The translations under genes were made by a program, and so were the position numbers. This document shows, in pieces, positions 57,850-64,000 of a stretch of 64,000 bases of DNA. The stretch lies in assembly GCF_904849725.1 (NCBI RefSeq), contig NC_058524.1, positions 553,787,763 through 553,851,762 of the forward strand, read 5' to 3'. This stretch comes from Hordeum vulgare subsp. vulgare. Lineage: Eukaryota > Streptophyta > Magnoliopsida > Poales > Poaceae. Within the stretch, counting starts at the first letter, position 1. Each line of letters begins with the position of its first letter. The notes beneath the pieces were generated by a model, which was not told the DNA's origin, did no database searches, and was given only the letters and a program-made list of their open reading frames with translations.

Positions 57850-59490
57850 CGGCTGATTGTTGCATATATTGGAGTGGCAAACAATGTTGCGTAAGGAAGT
57901 TTTCATTTTATTTTGACGGAAAATTCATTTTTCATTTTTTGAGTGCCCAAAATGATTTTTTTATGAAATTGGACCAAATCATTTTTATAAAATACTAGGA
58001 CATATTTAATATACAATTGAACAAATGGTTCGGTGTCAAAAGATTTTATCCACCGCTCCTAAAAAGACAGATTTCTACACGATTCAGCTGGAGGCGGGTC
58101 AAATTTGAACTGCAGCTGCATTATACTTTGCTCTTTATTTTTCTCAAAAAACTTTTTTAGGTACATAAGTATCCATTTAATCAGAGAAACACCAAAAAAT
58201 TTCCAAGATTCAACCACTACCAAGGAACGGTCACGCCCGCCGTTTTGACCGCATTTTCAAATGGGCATGAAAAATTCAAATAAAATCAAAAAATTGGAAA
58301 CCTTCATATTTTGTCATTATATGTGACCAAGTTACGAGAAAAAATAAGAAACTTGTAATACGATAATTATTTTTTAAAAGTGTTCTGAGAAATGAGTTAT
58401 CATGTGTGAAGGTTCATAGCTTTCAAGCCAAATGATCAATATTATGCCCACATTTATGGCATAGTTTGTACAACTGATATAATGTTGTGCACAAAGGTGC
58501 ATCTTGGAATGGCAAGCAATATTGCCTCAGGAAGTTTTCATTTTCTTTGCACGAAAAATTCATTTTCCATTTTTCGAGTGCCCAAAATGAGTTCTTTTTT
58601 GAAGAACCTACATATATATGTTGCAAAATTGGACCAAATCATTTTTATAAAATACTAGGATATATTTAATGTACAATTGACCAAATGTTTGGGTGCCAAA
58701 AGCTTTTATCCACCGCTGATAAAAAAAGAAATTGCTGTCGTTTTAGGTGGAAGCGGGTCAAATTTGAACTCCACGTGCATTATACTTTGCTCTTTATTTT
58801 TCCAAAAATCATTTTTAGGTACATAAGTATCCATTTAATCATATAAACACCAAAATTTTTCCAAGATTCAACCACTAGCCAGGAACGGCCATGACCGTCG
58901 TTTTGACCGCATTTGGAAATGGACATGAACAATTCAAAAAAATACAAAAAATGGAAAACCTACATATTTTGTCATTATATGTGTCCAAGTTACTAGGAAA
59001 AATAAGAAACTTGTAATACGACAATTATTTTTAAAAAGTGTTGTAAAAAATGAGCTATCATGTGTGAAGGTTCATAACTTTCAAGCCAAATGATCAATCT
59101 TATGGCCATATTCATGGCATAGTTTGTATAAAAGATATAATATTGTCCACAAGGGAGCATCTTGGAATAGCAAGCAATGTTGCCTAAGGATTTTTTTCAT
59201 TTTCTTTGGACGAAAAACTCATTTTCCATTTTTCGACTGTCCAAAATGTGAAGGGCCTACAATATATTTGTTGCAAAATTAGACCAAATCATTTTTATAA
59301 AATAGCAGGACATATTTAATGTACAATTGACCAAATTTTTGGGTGTCAAAAGCTTTTATACATCGCTCGTGAAAAAGATAAATTTATGTCAATTCAGTTG
59401 GAAGCGTGTCAAATTTGAACTGCAACTGCATTATACTTTGCTCTTTATTTTTCCCAAAAATCATTTTTAGGTACATAAGTATCCATTTGG
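57850..59490 (+). repeat. Tandem array, unit about 650-660 bp, about 2.5 copies
   Basis: The landmark GACCAAATCATTTTTATAAA occurs at 57972, 58632 and 59282. Between landmarks the order is the same each time: CCACCGCT, AGTCAAATTTGAACT-like text, GCATTATACTTTGCTC, AGGTACATAAGTATCC, GTTTTGACCGCATTT and TTTGTCATTATATG. The first unit is partial at its left and the third ends after AAGTATCCATTT. AT-rich, no coding function seen. Confidence 0.9.
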
Positions 59491-59849
59491 TAGATACATG
59501 GTGTGGTGGCAATAGATCGAGGTTTGGATGGTGTGTGAGGGCCCCAACTCTAGAGCGTGTAAGCGAGCATGCCAACCGCGTGGTCACCGCGTGACTATGG
59601 CATCGCCACGCGTTCTGGGCAGCCTAGGTATGTCTGGTGGTTTGATCGCTCCCCCGTTAGGTGTTAGTAAGAATAATACAACAGAATAATCTCACAAGGA
59701 GACTGAAATAAGCTCAAACATGAATTAGCAGCCAAGTGTTTGATTAGCGGTGTGAGAAATTCACATGGCCAATGGGCTTGATTTTTGGGTGAGGATGATC
59801 ATCTACTAAGGAGACAGTCTTGGCAAATTTTCAGCTCAAATGAAGGAGC

Positions 59850-61250
59850 CTAGGTGGCACTTTCTTTGCAAAGTACCACACTAGGCAGAAATATGAATGT
59901 TGAAGCTGGGCTCAAATCAATGAATGGATTGATCTGGAATTTGGTGGAGGATGGTGATTTGGGCATAGGAAAGCACTGTAAAAAATTTATACCATTTGGA
60001 CATGCCAAAGTGGTACTTCCTTCACAATGCTCTTCTACGGACAGAAACTTGTAAAAATTATTGAGAGGAATTGGATAAATGAAATGAGCTCACATTTGGT
60101 GTAGATAAGTTATACAGGTAGGAACATGCCCTGGTAAATGTTCAATAGTAATTAAGAAATCTAAAATATATTTGCTTCACAAACTAAAAATATGACCAGA
60201 ATAAAAGATTCGATGATGAGCTCACATGGATTACTGGATAGAGCTCAAATTTTGTGGAGATGGATCATTTGGGCATATAGAATATTTGGAAAAATCTTAG
60301 ATCATTTGGATATTCCTAGCTAGTACTTCCTTCATAAAGCTTCTCTCTGGGTAGAAAATTTGGAAATTTGTTGAGGAAGATTTAATAGGCAAATAGAGGT
60401 TAATATTGGCATGTGGCAGTTATTTGGATAGCGAAGATAGCCAAAAAAGTTTGCGCGCAATAGGAGGTGTCTAGATAGCACTTGCTTTGCAATGTCCTAA
60501 TCTGGACAGAAAATAGAAAATGAAGTTGTGGTCAGATAAATGATTGGATGAAGCTGAAATTTGGAGGACTATGATAATTTTCTCATATGAAGACACTGTA
60601 AACATTTCATACCATTTGATTAAACGAAATTGGTACTTCCTTCACAATGCTCTACACTGAACATAACATTGGGAAAAATATTGAGGGAAATTGGCTACGC
60701 TAAATGATCTAAAATTTGGTGGAGGGAGGTTATATGGTCAGGGTCATGTTCTGGTAAATTGTCATCATTTATAAAGCAATATAAAATGTAGTCGCTTTAC
60801 AAACTGAAAATATTACCAGAAACAAAGATACAATGGTGAGCTCACATGGATTGTTATATGGGGCTCAAATTTTATGGAGAGCTATTATTTGGGCATATAT
60901 AAGATGTGGAAAAAATTCAACTCATTAGGTTACTCGTGGATAACACTTTCCTTCACAAATCTTCTAGCTGAATAGAAACTTTGGAAATTTGCTGAGAAAG
61001 ATTTACTTGGCAAATGGAGATGATTTTTTTTTCATGAGGCAATGATATGGATATGAAAGAGTGCCCAAAATTTTTGTGGGAAATTATGAAAATATAAATA
61101 GCACTTCCTTCACAATGTGCTATTCTGAACAGAATAGGAAAATGAATATTTTTGAATTATTTTTGAACTAGGGAAGGAAGGGTTTTGACATATTTGGGGA
61201 GTATATGATTTAAAGAATTTATGAGAATGTTTGGAGAATTTTGGGAATGA
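59850..61250 (+). repeat. Diverged internal repeats of the Pack-CACTA
   Basis: Recurring blocks include GTACTTCCTTCACAATGCTCT, GAGCTCACATGGATT, GGTGGAGGATGGTGATTTGG and TTTGGAAATTTG, at roughly 300-650 bp spacing. These suggest an old, strongly diverged tandem structure with the same general layout as the preceding array but a different sequence. Confidence 0.6.
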
Positions 61251-61569
61251 CAGAATAGTAGGTTGCTTCACAAACTAGGGCAAAAATTGACACATAGGCA
61301 AAATTGATGATGTGGCACCTAGTCATAGCTATGACCATCTATATTGGTCGTAATTAGCTAGAAATTAAGCAGAAGACGAGTGTTATCTGCTTTACGACTA
61401 TTTCCCGTAAGGAAATTACGACCTTTTTTGACCAAATCAGTCGTTATGGTTTGGGGTTGGAGCCTCCCGAACAGCTTACGACAAATTGATCTCAAATGGT
61501 CGTAGATTTACGACCATTTCTGCGAGGGTCACTACCAGAAGGTCACTAGTTGACATATTTCTTGTAGTG

Positions 61570-62834
61570 TCACCACCTGCAAGAAGGTTCAATCCAGGAG
61601 GTTGTAAGCCATGTGAAAGTTCAACTTGAGGAAGACACCTATAGTCCCCCGTGCATGGACCTCATGTGCGATTTCATGGAGTGTTAGGATCCCGTCGTGA
61701 ATCCGACAACCCTTCAAGAATGCACTCTGAAGGGGGTGATCAAGCCGCTCCGCCACAGGGCCTAGCCGCACCGCGCAAACTTTAGAGAAAATGATTTCCA
61801 ACACATTGATAACTGTAATAGGCCTAAAGGGCCTAATATTCGTCGCACCAACTATTTTGGGGATCACGATAATCACACCGTAGTTGATCCGAGCCATGTC
61901 GAAAGTCCCAATGTAAAATTCATGGAACATTGGCATGATCACCGGTTTTATTAAATTCCAGAATTTCTGGAAAAAGACTACCGACGGCCCATCAGGTCCC
62001 TGGGCCGAACATGCCTTCATAGAGGCGATCGCCATGCCTACCTCATCCTCCGACAAGGGGAGGGTAAGCTCCGCGTTCTCGGCCTCCGACACCCATCCGT
62101 CGGGGGACTAAAAGTTATCGGAAATCAAGGCACCACGTCGTGGTGCCGCCGAGAATAGCTCCTTGTAGAAGGAGTGGATGTGGGACCGGATCTCGTCCGG
62201 ATGCTCTAGAAGGTTTTCACCCTCCCGGAGGCATGGGATAGCGCATCTACGCCACCGACCATTAGAAAGAGCCTAGAAGTATGTCGCCTCCCCTTGGAGG
62301 AGCCACTTCTGGCCTCCACGACGTTGCTAGAATAACTCCCCGCTCTTATATATATCCATTAGCTAGGATTCTAGGGTGTAGCACCTCAGCGAGTCATTAG
62401 CCGAGATGCCCACCGAGTCGGCCAGCACATCGAGGTCTTTAAGCTGGGCGAGAAGGGATGCCTTGCATGCTGTAGCTTCCGCGCCCAGGTTGGCACCCCA
62501 CCCGCGCATAAACTGGCGGGTCAGGTGCGAGCAGTGAGGTCATATGTTCGTCACACATCAAGCCCGAGGCGGTGTAGCAGCGGCCTCCAACCAGTGTTGC
62601 CGCACCATCTCCATGAACCCAGGTTGGGTTAACCAGCTCACCTCGATGTGGAACCTCCCCTGTCTAGGGGGGCATCGTCTCCCTATGAGAAGAGCAGTGG
62701 GACATGGTCAGACCCTATCCGTGTGACTGCCCGCAGCAAACACTACAGAAACCTGGCCTCCCATTGCATCGCGCCCCTATACAGCATGCTCCGGATATGG
62801 CCCACATGCTTATTGGTCCAAGTGAATCGCGCCC
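61570..62834 (-). pseudogene. LINE non-LTR retrotransposon ORF2 fragment (endonuclease to reverse transcriptase)
   Basis: On the minus strand an endonuclease-end motif (RFTWTNKHVGHIRSML from about 62832; SDHVPLL near 62705) is followed by a linker and then the reverse-transcriptase start: the open 167-codon frame 62092-61589 with ACSAQGPDGPSVVFFQKFW and FRPITVINVLEIIFSKV, then LDHPLQSAFLKGCRIHDGIL. There are several stops between 62700 and 62100. The frame stops at the Pack-CACTA end just after the first catalytic-domain text (FHMAYNLLD), so palm motifs such as YxDD are absent, and no continuation is seen beyond the element's other end at 55769. The upstream side is cut at 62835 by a Gypsy LTR. 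Confidence 0.85.
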
Positions 62835-63502
62835 TGATACGTCTCCATCGTATCAACTTTTCCAAACTCTTTTTCCCTTGTTTTGGACTCTAATTTGCAT
62901 GATTTGAATGGAACTAACCCGGACTGACGCTGTTTTCAGCAGAATTGCCATGGTGTTGTTTTTGTCCAGAAATGAAAGTTCTCGGAACGTCCTGAAAATT
63001 ATGGAGAATTTTTCTGGAAAATATGAAAAAATACCTGCACAAAGATCCACTGGAGGGGATGGGCCAGTGGGCCACAAGCCCTGTTGCCGCGGCAACCAAG
63101 CTTGTGGGGCCCATGTGGCTCTACCGCCCCCAACTCCAGCTCTATAAATTCACTTTCGCCCAGAAAAAAATAAGAAGAGAAGATTTCGTCACGTTTGCGA
63201 TACGGAGACGCCGCCACATCCTGTTCTTCATCTGGAGGACAGATCTGGAGTCCGTTTTGGGCTCCGGAGAGGGGAAATCGTCACCATCGTCATCACCTCC
63301 GGACTGGCGTACCAACAAATTTGGGTCGAATACTCTACCCTCGAAAACTGTCGCGAACCCACGCGCTGGTGGGCCATTGCAAGACAATTGCTAATTGTTG
63401 AGCAAGTGGGAGCAGTTCTGGCTTTGTTGTCGCGAAGGCATCAAGTCAGGGACTTGTCCACAACATTCTTCTAGTGTCGTTGTGGGGGACTGCTAAGCAG
63501 CA
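62835..63502 (+). repeat. 5' LTR of the right-hand Gypsy element
   Basis: The LTR runs from TGATACGTCTCCATCG to CTGCTAAGCAGCA (right end within a few bases). A promoter-like CTCTATAAATTCAC box lies at about 63140. The primer site TAGCGCCGTTGCCAGGGA begins at 63509, matching the tRNA-Asp complement with changes. Confidence 0.8.
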
Positions 63503-63576
63503 TTTTTCTAGCGCCGTTGCCAGGGAGGTATTGCTATATTCTCTGAGTCACTTGGGATTTATATCTGCTGACCACT

Positions 63577-64000
63577 ATGAAGAATCTGAAGGATCCAAAA
63601 ACCAAAGTCTTGCTCTCAACTACGAGGGGAGGTAAGGAACTGCCATCTAGCTCCGCACTTGATTCACCTTCAGTTATGAGTAAGTTTGCAACAACACCTC
63701 CTGCTAGAAATCTTGATATGTCGCCTGTGCTTGATGATGCTTATGATGCTACTGCAAGAGATGATATGCTTGATACTATGTCTGATGATGCTATGCTTGA
63801 TACTGCTTGAGATGCTATGCCTGATACTGCTAGAGATGATATGCCTGATATTGCTTTGCCTGATGATGCTAGAGACGCTATTTTGCCTGATGATGCTATG
63901 CTTGATACTACTAGAGATACTACTTTGCCTGATATGCCACTAGGGGTATTCCTTGATGCTCATATTGCTAGAGTTACTGCCAATGCTCATGATGCTTCTG
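63577..64000 (+). pseudogene. Start of the Gypsy gag-region reading frame, one stop, repeat-rich, partial
   Basis: The frame starts MKNLKDPKTKVLLSTTRGG, the expected position for the first protein of the element, 75 bases after the LTR. From about residue 48 it consists of short repeats of the LDTARDDM / PDDA type, coded by variants of GATGATGCTATGCTTGATAC. A TGA at 63808-63810 lies where other repeat units have AGA, so it is a single-base nonsense change; the same frame then stays open to the window end. The acidic repeats look expanded. Function is inferred from position only. Confidence 0.55.

Larger units (their letters stand above)
55770..61569. mobile_element. Non-autonomous CACTA element of Pack type
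   Basis: The right end, read inward on the minus strand, is CACTACAAGAAATATGTCAA; the left end is the same with the first base changed (GACTACAAGAAATATGC). Subterminal TACGACC / GGTCGTA words are frequent in the first 280 bp and the last 250 bp. There is no transposase. The 5.8-kb interior holds histone H2A and lipid-transfer-protein gene fragments, a tandem array of about 660-bp units and diverged repeats. The flanking triplets (GGA, TCA) do not match, so the ends may have been altered after insertion. Confidence 0.78.
62835..64000 (+). mobile_element. Athila-like Gypsy element, 5' part, runs off the window
   Basis: The LTR is followed by a tRNA-Asp-type primer site and the beginning of a coding region. 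This LTR is much shorter and differs in sequence from those at 2693, 15654 and 20779 apart from its first dozen bases (TGATACGTCTC), so it is a different family of the same lineage. It interrupts the LINE pseudogene. Confidence 0.85.

Overview
The window is nuclear chromosomal DNA from a grass, most likely a Triticeae species (wheat, barley, rye or Aegilops). The reasons are BARE1/Angela/WIS-type Copia LTRs, Athila-lineage Gypsy LTRs that start TGATACGTCTC, a Thalos-like Stowaway MITE, a large CACTA element with CCGGT-type subterminal repeats, LINE 3' tails and spliced plant genes. Nothing bacterial, organellar or viral, no rRNA or tRNA gene and no CRISPR array was seen. The only gene that looks like an intact host gene is a two-exon WIP-type C2H2 zinc-finger transcription factor on the minus strand (50571-52821).

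Layout. 1-9905: two decayed copies of one non-autonomous Gypsy family in opposite orientation; the LTR of the second holds a BARE1/Angela-like solo LTR (4868-6698, TSD GTCAA). 10106-24363: a Mutator-like element (MULE) with TIRs of about 0.5 kb and a 9-bp TSD (CACATTGAC). It carries a broken MURA-type transposase gene split by a second solo LTR (11755-13570, TSD CAACT) and a degenerate coiled-coil accessory gene on the other strand. Between the two genes sits a complete 6.7-kb non-autonomous Gypsy element (15654-22382). 24716-35727: a complete CACTA element (TSD CAA) inserted in a small MITE. It encodes a small tail-anchored coiled-coil protein, a TNP2 transposase broken by one frameshift, and a second multi-exon gene ending in an Ulp1-like cysteine protease domain with one nonsense codon. 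36050-39610: remnant of another DNA element with a degenerate acidic ORF, entered by a 2.5-kb minus-strand LTR element with 155-bp LTRs (TSD GTAAG).

39600-50500 is a lower-density zone of MITEs, foldback elements, a 420-bp solo LTR (TSD GACCG), LINE tails and unassigned AT-rich sequence. 50571-53100 is the WIP gene with GA/CT-rich leader. 54223-54452 is a small LINE insertion with a 16-bp TSD. 55770-61569 is a second, non-autonomous CACTA element of the Pack type: it carries two fragments of histone H2A, a fragment of a lipid-transfer-protein gene, and a tandem array of about 660-bp units. 61570-62834 is a LINE reverse-transcriptase pseudogene, cut at 62835 by a further Athila-like Gypsy element that runs off the right edge.

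The nesting order is readable from target-site duplications. Almost all reading frames outside the WIP gene belong to transposable elements and most are broken; the CACTA accessory gene (25555-26026) is the main element gene still open throughout.
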